A stretch of DNA of 64,000 nt, taken from assembly GCF_000426585.1 (NCBI RefSeq), contig NZ_AUFQ01000005.1, positions 100,125 through 164,124 of the forward strand. Reading direction: 5' to 3'. The stretch comes from Segatella baroniae DSM 16972 = JCM 13447 (GTDB lineage Bacteria > Bacteroidota > Bacteroidia > Bacteroidales > Bacteroidaceae). The notes beneath the pieces were generated by a model. That model did not search any database. It saw nothing but the letters and a program-made list of their open reading frames with translations, and had not been told where the DNA came from. Shown in pieces: positions 9,902 to 17,285 of this stretch; positions within the stretch are counted from its first letter, which is position 1; every line of letters begins with the position of its first letter. The position numbers and the translations under genes are program-made.

Positions 9902-10762
9902 ATGAAGAAGATAATGGCTTGCCTCTGCCTGTCGATTGTGCTGATGGCAGTAACGAATGTGCCCGTCTTCGGGCAGCCGACGCCGGGCCGACAGGCCGCC
10001 GCCATGCCGCCGCCACGGCCCGCTGCGGGCGATTCGGCGGCTGTCGACAGTCTGGAGGCCGACTCCGCCACGCTGGCCGCTGCGGACATGCCGCTCATGC
10101 CCGACGAGTTGGAGGGGCAGGAAGCGGCCGGCTTCCACCAGTTGTTGAAGTCGAAGTTCATCGAAGGCAATGCCGGCTTCATGTCGTTGGTGGCCCTTGC
10201 CCTGGTGCTGGGCCTGGCCTTCTGCATCGAAAGAATCATCTACTTGAGCCTCTCGGAAATCAATGCCAAGAAGTTCATGGCCGACTTGGACGACAAGTTG
10301 ATGGCGGGCGACGTGGAAGGAGCCAAGGACATGTGCCGCGAAACGCGCGGACCGGTGGCTTCCATCTGCTATCAGGGACTGCTGCGGGCCGCCGAATCAA
10401 TTGACAACATCGAGCGTTCGGTGGTTTCCTACGGCACGGTGCAGGCGGCGAACCTGGAGAAAGGCTGCTCGTGGATAACCCTCTTCATCGCCATGGCCCC
10501 CTCCTTGGGCTTCCTGGGAACGGTCATCGGCATGGTGATGGCCTTCGACCAGATACAGACGGCCGGCGACATCAGCCCCACGATTGTGGCCTCGGGCATG
10601 AAGGTGGCCCTGATTACGACCATTTTCGGTATCATCGTAGCCCTTGTATTGCAGGTGTTCTACAATTATATCTTGTCGAAGATCGACCACATCACGTCGC
10701 AAATGGAGGAGTCGGCCATTTCGTTGCTCGACTCCATCATGAAATATAAGCTGAAGAAATGA
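9902..10762 (+). CDS. exbB: ExbB/TolQ/MotA-type proton channel protein
   Basis: The 286-aa inner-membrane protein would form, with ExbD, the proton channel that drives TonB-dependent transport. A signal-like N-terminus and a Pro/Ala-rich stretch (to about residue 75) precede three membrane segments near 95-115, 190-212 and 232-258. The conserved family core APSLGFLGTVIGMVMAFDQI sits at the second segment. The extended N-terminus is common in Bacteroidota ExbB. The stop overlaps the next start (ATGA), so four genes are translated as a chain. MotA or TolQ are family alternatives; two ExbD genes downstream favour ExbB. Confidence 0.92.
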   Translation: MKKIMACLCLSIVLMAVTNVPVFGQPTPGRQAAAMPPPRPAAGDSAAVDSLEADSATLAAADMPLMPDELEGQEAAGFHQLLKSKFIEGNAGFMSLVALALVLGLAFCIERIIYLSLSEINAKKFMADLDDKLMAGDVEGAKDMCRETRGPVASICYQGLLRAAESIDNIERSVVSYGTVQAANLEKGCSWITLFIAMAPSLGFLGTVIGMVMAFDQIQTAGDISPTIVASGMKVALITTIFGIIVALVLQVFYNYILSKIDHITSQMEESAISLLDSIMKYKLKK

Positions 10763-11268
10763 AGTTGAGAACGATACGCCAATGGCCTTCCGAGAAGCTC
10801 TCGCAGCGTGTGCTCTACGTGCTGATGGGGCTTGTGGCCGTCGTCTTCATGCTTTTCTATCTCATAGGATTCGACTTTCCCTACGAGGAGAATCCCGAAT
10901 TCAACGCCCCTCTCTTCACCGACGCCATCCTCTGGCTGGCCATGGCGTTGGTGGGGGCGGCCGTGGCACTCGTCGTGGTGAAGAGGATTGTCGACGCCAA
11001 GCGCCGGCGGGCTTCCACATCAGCCTGCGAGAACAACGTGCCGACGCGCAGGATTGTGCGGTTGCTGCTCTGTTCGCTCGTAGGTGTCGTGGCGTTGTCG
11101 GCCGTCGTGGCGTCTTCCGAGCCGTTGTCGATCAATGGCGCGGCCTTCACGGACAAGCTGTGGCTCAAGTTGGCCGATGTCTTTATTTATACCGGCGGGG
11201 CTTTGCTGGCGGCAGCCGTGGCCGCTGTCGGCTATGGCGCCACCCGCTATCGACGTAAGAGCAAATGA
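10759..11268 (+). CDS. Hypothetical membrane protein between exbB and exbD
   Basis: The 169-aa protein has four likely membrane segments (about 19-39, 54-76, 96-116, 138-160), a charged cytoplasmic stretch (KRIVDAKRRRAS) and a basic C-terminus. I do not recognise a named family. Its start and stop both overlap neighbours by 4 bp (10759-10762, 11265-11268), so it is an integral part of the exb transcript and probably an accessory subunit of the same complex; that role is inference from position. Confidence 0.8.
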   Translation: MKLRTIRQWPSEKLSQRVLYVLMGLVAVVFMLFYLIGFDFPYEENPEFNAPLFTDAILWLAMALVGAAVALVVVKRIVDAKRRRASTSACENNVPTRRIVRLLLCSLVGVVALSAVVASSEPLSINGAAFTDKLWLKLADVFIYTGGALLAAAVAAVGYGATRYRRKSK

Positions 11269-11801
11269 AACGCATGTTCAGAAGACGCATTCGTCAGGTT
11301 CCCGGACTCAACACGACATCGACGGCAGACATCTCTTTCATGCTGTTGATATTCTTCTTGGTGGCCTCCTCCATGGATGTCGACAAGGGAATTGCGCGCC
11401 AGTTGCCGCCCGCCGACACGAAGCGGGAGCAGAAAGAGGCCGAGGTGGACCGGCAGGACTTGCTGTTGCTGACGATAACGGCCGACAATCGGTTGCTGGC
11501 CGACGGCGAACCCCTGTCTCCCGGGCAGGCCGGCGGGCGGATAGAGCGGTTCATCGAGGAGCGAGGCGCCGCCCACCTGATTCAGGTCGACGCAGACCCG
11601 GCCGCCGCCTATGACGTCTATTTCCAGTTGCAGAACACGCTGGCAATCGCCTATCGGCACTGGCGCGACGCGATGTCGCGGCGCAAGTTCGGCAGGGGAT
11701 ATGGCCGGTTGACGCCGGTCGAGCGTGACCGGATTCGCGAATTGTGTCCGCAACGCATCTCGGAAACCTACCACACGGCAGCGAAAGGAGGCCCGCAATG
11801 A
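11265..11801 (+). CDS. exbD: ExbD/TolR family protein, first copy
   Basis: The 178-aa protein has a short basic cytoplasmic N-terminus, one membrane helix (about 21-38, TSTADISFMLLIFFLVASS) and a periplasmic domain. The Asp in TADISFMLL matches the proton-carrying residue of ExbD. The C-terminal extension after residue 130 is rich in Arg and Tyr (RRKFGRGYGRLTPVERDR) and absent from the second copy. It overlaps both neighbours by ATGA. Confidence 0.9.
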   Translation: MKRMFRRRIRQVPGLNTTSTADISFMLLIFFLVASSMDVDKGIARQLPPADTKREQKEAEVDRQDLLLLTITADNRLLADGEPLSPGQAGGRIERFIEERGAAHLIQVDADPAAAYDVYFQLQNTLAIAYRHWRDAMSRRKFGRGYGRLTPVERDRIRELCPQRISETYHTAAKGGPQ

Positions 11802-12259
11802 GCCGATTCCGCCGTTCCCGCCCCGAAATGCCTGGCCTGAATACGGCCTCGTTGCCCGATTTGATATTTTCGGTGCTGTTCTTCTTCATGATCGTCACAC
11901 ACATGCGGCAAGTCACGCTCAAGGTGAAGTATCGCGAACCGCAAGGCAGGGAGTTGTCGAAACTTGTCGGGAAGTCGGCCGTCACCTATATATATATAGG
12001 CCGACCCATGACGGCCGGCGTCAGATCGGACCGCACGGTCATCCAGGTCGATGACAAGCTGGTCACGCTGGCAGAGCTGTCAGACCATATTGCGGCTGTG
12101 CGGAGCCGCATGTCGCCCGAAGACCGTCAGCAGATGACGGTCTCGATCAAGGCCGACCGCGACACGAAGATGGAGTTGATAACCGAAGTGAAGCAGGCGC
12201 TTCGCCGAGCAGGAGCGTTGAAAGTGAGCTATTCGGCAACGCAGAAGACCACGAAGTGA
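11798..12259 (+). CDS. exbD: ExbD/TolR family protein, second copy
   Basis: The 153-aa protein starts at ATG 11798, which overlaps the stop of the first exbD; the longer frame from 11744 adds 18 residues inside the upstream gene and is less likely. A basic N-terminus leads into PGLNTASLPDLIFSVLFFFM, with the membrane-buried Asp in the place of the proton carrier, then a periplasmic domain of about 110 residues. Paired, diverged ExbD proteins are usual in Bacteroidota exb operons. No tonB follows, so TonB must come from elsewhere. Confidence 0.9.
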   Translation: MSRFRRSRPEMPGLNTASLPDLIFSVLFFFMIVTHMRQVTLKVKYREPQGRELSKLVGKSAVTYIYIGRPMTAGVRSDRTVIQVDDKLVTLAELSDHIAAVRSRMSPEDRQQMTVSIKADRDTKMELITEVKQALRRAGALKVSYSATQKTTK

Positions 12260-12347
12260 TTCGTGAAGGCTCATTTGCGACAACTCTTTTAATTGTTGTT
12301 GTTTTTTGTTATATTAGGAATAAATCAGCATAAAACGTGCGGTTATC

Positions 12348-12378
12348 TTGCAACATTTAAACTTTTATAGTAATTTTG
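12348..12378 (+). promoter_or_regulatory. Promoter of the Lrp/AsnC gene
   Basis: TTG at 12348-12350 and TAATTTTG at 12371-12378 are 20 bp apart. The TTG could be mistaken for an upstream start in frame; the promoter shows that translation starts at ATG 12399. Confidence 0.75.
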
Positions 12379-12398
12379 TCATCAAATATTATAATCAA

Positions 12399-12914
12399 AT
12401 GGGACATCATAATTTAGATTCTTTAGACAAGAAGATTCTCCGGCTCGTTTCCGAAGACGCGAGAATACCGTTCTTGGAAGTGGCACGGGCCTGCAATGTC
12501 AGTGGCGCGGCCATCCACCAGCGAGTTCAAAAGTTGTCAAATTTGGGCATTATCAAGGGCTCTCAGTTCATCATCGACCCTGAAAGGATAGGCTACGAGA
12601 CCTGCGCTTACGTGTCCTTATACCTGAAAGATCCCTCCGATCACGACCATGTGATCGAGGCGTTGCGCAAGATTCCCGAGGTGGTGGAGTGCCACATGAC
12701 GACGGGTGGGATGGATTTGTTCATCAAGTTGTACGCCCGCAACAACCACCACTTGGTGGAATTGATTCACGACAAGTTGCAACCATTGGGCTTGTCGCGC
12801 AGCGAAACGATCATCTCTTTCGGCACTTCTTTCGACCGTCAGTTGCCAATCTCGATCATAGAGGACGGTTTGGCGAAGGAGGAAGCCGCTACTGACAGCG
12901 AGAAGGCCGAGTAG
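12399..12914 (+). CDS. Lrp/AsnC family transcriptional regulator
   Basis: The 171-aa protein begins MGHHNLDSLDKKILRLVSED. The helix-turn-helix spans about residues 6-55 (FLEVARACNVSGAAIHQRVQ) and the RAM ligand-sensing domain about 70-150. A short acidic tail follows. Lrp/AsnC proteins bind amino acids and form octamers or dimers that control amino-acid genes; the ligand here is unknown. It stands alone, with its own promoter and a strong terminator. Confidence 0.93.
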   Translation: MGHHNLDSLDKKILRLVSEDARIPFLEVARACNVSGAAIHQRVQKLSNLGIIKGSQFIIDPERIGYETCAYVSLYLKDPSDHDHVIEALRKIPEVVECHMTTGGMDLFIKLYARNNHHLVELIHDKLQPLGLSRSETIISFGTSFDRQLPISIIEDGLAKEEAATDSEKAE

Positions 12915-12934
12915 TGAGTCGCCACAGGCCATAC

Positions 12935-12982
12935 AAGAAATCCTGCAATGAGCCTTTGCGCCGATTGCAGGATTTCTTTTTG
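12935..12982 (+). terminator. Terminator after the Lrp/AsnC gene
   Basis: AAGAAATCCTGCAAT (12935-12949) pairs over 15 bp with ATTGCAGGATTTCTT (12964-12978), followed by TTTTTG. It also lies beyond the end of the convergent folA. Confidence 0.85.
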
Positions 12983-13012
12983 TTTCATTTCGGGGTGCCC
13001 CGGGTGTCTCGT

Positions 13013-13495
13013 CTACTTTCTTTCATAGTCTACGAAGTCATAGCTGTAGGCATGTTTCTCGTCTTTTTCGTGATGTTCGCGGGCCGTCGGCGTCCAGTCG
13101 TCGTATGGCGGGAAGAACGCGTCGGCCTTCCGGGGCGTGTCGTCCACTTCCGTCAGGCGCAGACGGTCGGCCTTTTCGATGGCTGAGGCGTAGAGTCCGG
13201 CCCCGCCGATGACGTAGATGTCCTCATCGGGGCGGCAGTGGAGGAGCGCCTCGTCCAGCGATTGGAAACATTCGCAGCCCTCGAATCGGCGTGGACTGCG
13301 GCTCAACACGATGTTGCGGCGGTTGGGCAACGCTCCCTTGGGCAGCGACTCGAAGGTGCGCCGGCCCATGATGATGGTGTGGCCGGTGGTGAGCGACTTG
13401 AATCTTTTCAGGTCGTTGGGCAGCCAATACAGGAGTTTGTTCTCGAAGCCGATGGCTCTGTTGCGGGCCACGGCGGCAATCATGTGGATGTGCAT
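13013..13495 (-). CDS. folA: Dihydrofolate reductase
   Basis: The 160-aa cytoplasmic enzyme reduces dihydrofolate to tetrahydrofolate with NADPH. IAAVARNRAIGFENKLLYWL is the N-terminal strand and Met20-like loop, the Asp in LPNDLKRFK is the catalytic acid, GRRTFESLP and VIGGAGLY are NADPH-binding motifs. Length matches chromosomal FolA. It follows thyA by 4 bp, and the pair restores the folate used in dTMP synthesis. Confidence 0.96.
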   Translation of the reverse strand: MHIHMIAAVARNRAIGFENKLLYWLPNDLKRFKSLTTGHTIIMGRRTFESLPKGALPNRRNIVLSRSPRRFEGCECFQSLDEALLHCRPDEDIYVIGGAGLYASAIEKADRLRLTEVDDTPRKADAFFPPYDDWTPTAREHHEKDEKHAYSYDFVDYERK

Positions 13496-13499
13496 GGGC

Positions 13500-14294
13500 T
13501 TATACGGATACTTGGGCCGGGATGTGAGGCCACGGTTGATAGTCGGTCAGTTCGAAATCCTCGTACCGGAAGGCGAAAAGGTCTTTCACTTCGGGATTCA
13601 GTTTCATGACGGGCAGTGACCGCGGCGTGCGGGTCAGCTGCAGCTTGGCCTGTTCCAGATGGTTCAGATACAGGTGCGTGTCGCCCGTCGTATGGACGAA
13701 CTCGCCCGGCTTGAGGCCCGTCACCTGCGCCATCATCATCAACAGCAGCGCATAGCTGGCGATGTTGAACGGAACGCCCAGGAAAGTGTCGGCGCTGCGC
13801 TGGTAGAGTTGCAGGCTGAGGCGGCCTTCCGCCACGTAGAACTGGAAGAGACAGTGGCATGGCGGCAGCGCCATCTGGTCGACTTCGGCCGGATTCCAGG
13901 CCGAAACGATCATGCGGCGGGAGTTCGGGTTGTGCCTGATCAAGTCCAGGACATTCTGTATCTGGTCGATGGTGCCGCCTTGATAGTCGGGCCACGACCG
14001 CCACTGGTGGCCGTAGACGGGGCCGAGTTCGCCGTTTTCGTCGGCCCATTCGTTCCAGATTCTCACGCCGTGTTCCTGTAGATACTTCACGTTGGTGTCG
14101 CCTTTGAGGAACCACAACAATTCATAGATAATGCTCTTCAGATGTAATTTCTTCGTAGTGAGCAGAGGAAAACCGTCTTCCAGGTCGAATCTCATTTGAT
14201 GACCGAACACGGACAAGGTGCCGGTGCCGGTGCGGTCACCCTTCCGATGGCCTTCCGTCACGATTCGATTGAGTAGGTCTAAATATTGTTTCAT
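13500..14294 (-). CDS. thyA: Thymidylate synthase
   Basis: The 264-aa enzyme methylates dUMP to dTMP using methylene-tetrahydrofolate. Length equals the E. coli protein. The nucleophilic Cys lies in [12 protein letters not shown], with [23 protein letters not shown] and THLYLNH as substrate-binding blocks. It sits between the rsmF-like gene (4 bp upstream) and folA (4 bp downstream) in one operon. Confidence 0.97.
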   Translation of the reverse strand: MKQYLDLLNRIVTEGHRKGDRTGTGTLSVFGHQMRFDLEDGFPLLTTKKLHLKSIIYELLWFLKGDTNVKYLQEHGVRIWNEWADENGELGPVYGHQWRSWPDYQGGTIDQIQNVLDLIRHNPNSRRMIVSAWNPAEVDQMALPPCHCLFQFYVAEGRLSLQLYQRSADTFLGVPFNIASYALLLMMMAQVTGLKPGEFVHTTGDTHLYLNHLEQAKLQLTRTPRSLPVMKLNPEVKDLFAFRYEDFELTDYQPWPHIPAQVSV

Positions 14295-14298
14295 CGCT

Positions 14299-15582
14299 TT
14301 ATGGTTTGATTTTCAAGATTGGCGCGAAGGGCGGTTGATGGCTGCTTTTTATCTTCCATTCCTGTGGAAAGAGGTTGTTGGCCCTGTTGCCGAGGTTCTT
14401 GGCGAAGCCGAGCGCCTGTCCGTGGAAGGTGACCAGGACGATTCCGCGCGGCGTTTGCGGTGGCAGTATGATGGCTTCGCGGCGCAAATAGGCGATGGCG
14501 GCAGGGTAGTCGACATCGACCGTGGCGTAACGCCCCTTGTGGGGCAGGATGGAGAGGGCCTCCGAGATGTCGGGTATCAGGTCCTTGCCCTTTTGCTGCG
14601 GCGCGCTGACGCCATGCGCCAGGACGCGGAGCCCTTTCATGTCTTTCTCTTTCCAGGCCGCCAGCGGCTTGTCGGACGGGCGGGGGAGCGTGTCGGCGGC
14701 CCCCCGCTTTCGCAAGACGGCCATGAAGAGCCCCTCGCCGCGGGTCTTTCCCGGGATGAAACGGTACATGGGGTGACCGTCCGTCAGGCTTCCCGTGATG
14801 TTCCATTCGGGCTTTGTGGGGATGGTCACGAAGTCAGCACCCAGTTCTTGGGCTATCCAGTTGGCGTTTTCCTCGTCTTCATGCGCGTTGAAGGTGCATG
14901 TGGAATAGATGAGATGGCCGCCGTCGTTCAGGCATGGCCAGATGTCGCGGACGATTTCGCGCTGCAATTGGGCACATTTCGCCACGTTGGCGGGACTCCA
15001 TTCCTCGATGGCACCCTCGTCCTTGCGGAACATTCCCTCGCCGGAGCAGGGCACGTCGGCCAGGATGAGGTCGAACTTGAGCCGCGTTTTCTGATAGTCG
15101 CGGGCATGGTTGTTCGTCACGTAGATGTCGGGGTGGCCGAATTTCAGGACATTCTCGCAGAGAATCCGCGCCCGGAGCTTCACGGGTTCGTTGCTGAAGA
15201 GTACGCTTCCGGAGGGCAGCGCGCCCATGACGCAGGTGGTCTTGCCACCCGGAGCGGCGCAGAGGTCGAGCATGTGAACGGGAGAAGGGGCCAGTTGTCT
15301 GACGACATGGGCCACAAACATGGATGAAGCTTCCTGTACGTAATAGAGACCGGCATGGAAGAAGGGGTCGAACGTGAAGCTGGGGCGGTCTGAAAGATAG
15401 AAGCCTTCGTCGCACCACCCTATCGGTTCATGGGCTGCGGCCGGTTCCATGCCGGCCGTCTTGAATGGGTTGAGGCGGAGGCTGACAGGCGGTTGTGCCG
15501 CAAGGCCTTGTTCCAGACAGGCGAAAAGTTTGTCGCCCATCAGCCGGCGCGTGTAGGAAGTGAATGCTTCGGGAAACTTCAT
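14299..15582 (-). CDS. rRNA cytosine-C5 methyltransferase, RsmF/NOL1-NOP2-Sun family
   Basis: The start is ATG 15582 ([16 protein letters not shown]), just after a -7 box; the 32 extra codons upstream are poor. The 427-aa protein shows [11 protein letters not shown] (AdoMet binding), [13 protein letters not shown] with one catalytic Cys, and [13 protein letters not shown] with the second. The C-terminal third (after about 290) has the RsmF-type extension that ends in a PUA-like region ([25 protein letters not shown]). The likely target is 16S rRNA m5C, position not deducible. Confidence 0.9.
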   Translation of the reverse strand: MKFPEAFTSYTRRLMGDKLFACLEQGLAAQPPVSLRLNPFKTAGMEPAAAHEPIGWCDEGFYLSDRPSFTFDPFFHAGLYYVQEASSMFVAHVVRQLAPSPVHMLDLCAAPGGKTTCVMGALPSGSVLFSNEPVKLRARILCENVLKFGHPDIYVTNNHARDYQKTRLKFDLILADVPCSGEGMFRKDEGAIEEWSPANVAKCAQLQREIVRDIWPCLNDGGHLIYSTCTFNAHEDEENANWIAQELGADFVTIPTKPEWNITGSLTDGHPMYRFIPGKTRGEGLFMAVLRKRGAADTLPRPSDKPLAAWKEKDMKGLRVLAHGVSAPQQKGKDLIPDISEALSILPHKGRYATVDVDYPAAIAYLRREAIILPPQTPRGIVLVTFHGQALGFAKNLGNRANNLFPQEWKIKSSHQPPFAPILKIKP

Positions 15583-15590
15583 AACGATTG

Positions 15591-15598
15591 CAAAAGTA
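15591..15598 (-). promoter_or_regulatory. -7 box of the rsmF-thyA-folA operon
   Basis: TACTTTTG on the minus strand ends 9 bp before ATG 15582, giving a very short leader. A TTG at 15626-15624 is 25 bp away, longer than usual. Confidence 0.5.
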
Positions 15599-15713
15599 GA
15601 AAAATAATATTGTATATAGGCGGCAAGCCGGTCATATTTAAGAAAAAATGTCGTTACTTTGCAACCAATGTCCGGCACTTAGCGTCTAAACAGTGAATCA
15701 TTTGATAAAAACT

Positions 15714-16388
15714 ATGAACATGAAAAGATATTTTACAGCCCTGATTTTGAGTCTTACGCTGGGAACACTCGTAGTAAACGCAGGCCCCAAGCACCGTCAT
15801 CACCCTGTCGCCACGGCTGTGGCAGACTCTTCAAGCACCGGCATTGAAGCCTATTCGGACACGACGAGTGTCGCCGCGGTTGAAGATACGGTCGCCGACG
15901 AGCCGGCATTTGTGGACAAGGATTTGAATTCCGATTGGGAAGAGACAGCCGTCCAGCACTTTCTGAACAAACTTTTCGCGGGTACGTTGGGCGTCGGGGG
16001 CGTCTTGTTGGCTTTGTTGGTCGTCGTATTCATATTCCTATTGCTGCTTTCACCTTTCATTATATTGGCCCTGATCATCCGTTTCATGCTGAAGAGACAT
16101 AACGACCGGGTGGCGATAGCCGAGCAGGCCATGGCGACAGGACAGCCGGTGCCCGATGGAGTGAAGCCGCGAGACGGACGATCGGATGAAGCGTTGTGGC
16201 AGAAAGGCGTGAAGAACGTGTCGCTGGGCATAGGCTTGGCCCTGTTCTTCTACTTCCTGGGAGCGTCTCCGTTGGTAGGTATTGGCGTGTTGGTGGCCTG
16301 TATGGGCGGCGGACAAATCTATATCGCCAAGAAGTCCGCGCACCGTGACCCGTCAAACGACAAAGAAGACCCTACACCGGAGTTCTAA
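15714..16388 (+). CDS. Hypothetical membrane protein (DUF6249-like)
   Basis: The 224-aa protein has a signal peptide (MNMKRYFTALILSLTLGTLVVNA), a His-rich then acidic stretch, a strong membrane segment at about 92-125 and two more near 170-205, ending in a charged tail. The C-terminal hydrophobic block (GVKNVSLGIGLALFFYFLG) resembles the Bacteroidota DUF6249 family; that name is from memory. The ECF sigma gene starts 5 bp after its stop, so it is probably part of the sigma-factor operon. A near-consensus -7 box (TTACTTTG) lies at 15654-15661. Confidence 0.75.
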   Translation: MNMKRYFTALILSLTLGTLVVNAGPKHRHHPVATAVADSSSTGIEAYSDTTSVAAVEDTVADEPAFVDKDLNSDWEETAVQHFLNKLFAGTLGVGGVLLALLVVVFIFLLLLSPFIILALIIRFMLKRHNDRVAIAEQAMATGQPVPDGVKPRDGRSDEALWQKGVKNVSLGIGLALFFYFLGASPLVGIGVLVACMGGGQIYIAKKSAHRDPSNDKEDPTPEF

Positions 16389-16393
16389 CGATT

Positions 16394-16933
16394 TTGAAAG
16401 AATTGGACGATATCTCTCTTGTTACGCAGGTGGCTGTGTTTCACAACCGCAAGGCTTTCGACAAGCTGGTTGTGAAATATCAGTCACCTATACGTCGCTT
16501 CTTCCTCAACCAGACTTTGGGAGACGCGGCGTTGAGCGACGATCTCGCCCAAGAGTGCTTCGTGAAGGCATACGTGAACATCAGACAGTTCCGTGGTTTG
16601 TCGGGGTTCTCCACCTGGCTCTACCGCATTGCCTATAACGTGTACTACGATTATGTGAGGAGACACAAGCTGACGACGGACCTGGACACGGCGGAAGTGA
16701 GGCGGGTAGGTGCCGACCATGTCTCGATAGCCGAGCAGATGGATATTTACAAGGCACTGGAAATCCTGTCGGAGACGGAACGGTTGTGCGTCACCTTGCA
16801 GCTGATGGAGGGCCACCCCATCGACAAAATCTCGGAAGTAACCCACTTGCCGCAGGGAACCGTCAAGTCGCACCTGTCCCGAAGCAAGCAGAAACTGGCA
16901 AAATATTTAAAGCAGAATGGATATGAAGGATAA
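16394..16933 (+). CDS. ECF-type RNA polymerase sigma factor
   Basis: The 179-aa protein starts at TTG 16394 (MKELDDISLVTQVAVF); no ATG exists upstream in frame, and the first internal ATG would remove region 2. Region 2 spans about 20-90 (SDDLAQECFVKAYVNI, FSTWLYRIAYNVYYDYVRR) and region 4 about 118-172 (LQLMEGHPIDKISEVTHLPQ, TVKSHLSRSKQKL). It lies between two membrane-protein genes and overlaps the second by 17 bp, as is usual for a sigma/anti-sigma pair. Its regulon is unknown. Confidence 0.92.
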   Translation: MKELDDISLVTQVAVFHNRKAFDKLVVKYQSPIRRFFLNQTLGDAALSDDLAQECFVKAYVNIRQFRGLSGFSTWLYRIAYNVYYDYVRRHKLTTDLDTAEVRRVGADHVSIAEQMDIYKALEILSETERLCVTLQLMEGHPIDKISEVTHLPQGTVKSHLSRSKQKLAKYLKQNGYEG

Positions 16934-17264
16934 TGATGAAGAACTGATAGCGCGATTCTTTGCGGACAATCGGCAGGAGATTGCCGACGACGGCTTCACC
17001 CGACGCGTGATGGAGCGGCTTCCCGGGAAGGCGTTGTGGCTCAACCGCCTTTGGACTGCGGCCTGTATGCTCGTCGGGCTGGGGCTTTTCGTCCTGTTGG
17101 ACGGGGCTGCCGCCATACAGGGCGTGTGGCTCCGGTTGAGCGGCGACTTGGCGGGCAGCCTGGCTTCCTTCGAGTTTGGCGGCGTGTCTCCTTTCCTAAT
17201 CTATCTCGGTGTGTTGTCGACGGCCATCGTCGCAGTCTACAATATGGCGGAAAGTACGAATTGA
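16917..17264 (+). CDS. Small membrane protein, putative anti-sigma factor (DUF5056-like)
   Basis: The 115-aa protein has a cytoplasmic N-terminus (DEELIARFFADNRQEIADDG, then FTRRVMERLP) and two membrane helices at about 44-65 and 88-108. The N-terminal motif resembles the Bacteroidota DUF5056 family found after ECF sigma genes. The 17-bp overlap with the sigma gene suggests balanced synthesis. The anti-sigma role rests on position and topology. Confidence 0.72.
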   Translation: MDMKDNDEELIARFFADNRQEIADDGFTRRVMERLPGKALWLNRLWTAACMLVGLGLFVLLDGAAAIQGVWLRLSGDLAGSLASFEFGGVSPFLIYLGVLSTAIVAVYNMAESTN

Positions 17265-17285
17265 CGACTTCGTGATGTCGGTCGG

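Noticed and set aside
12348..12398. TTG start of the Lrp/AsnC gene 17 codons upstream
   Set aside because: The TTG is the -33 element of a well-spaced promoter, so it cannot be in the message. The same applies to TTG 21382 before the PCMD gene.
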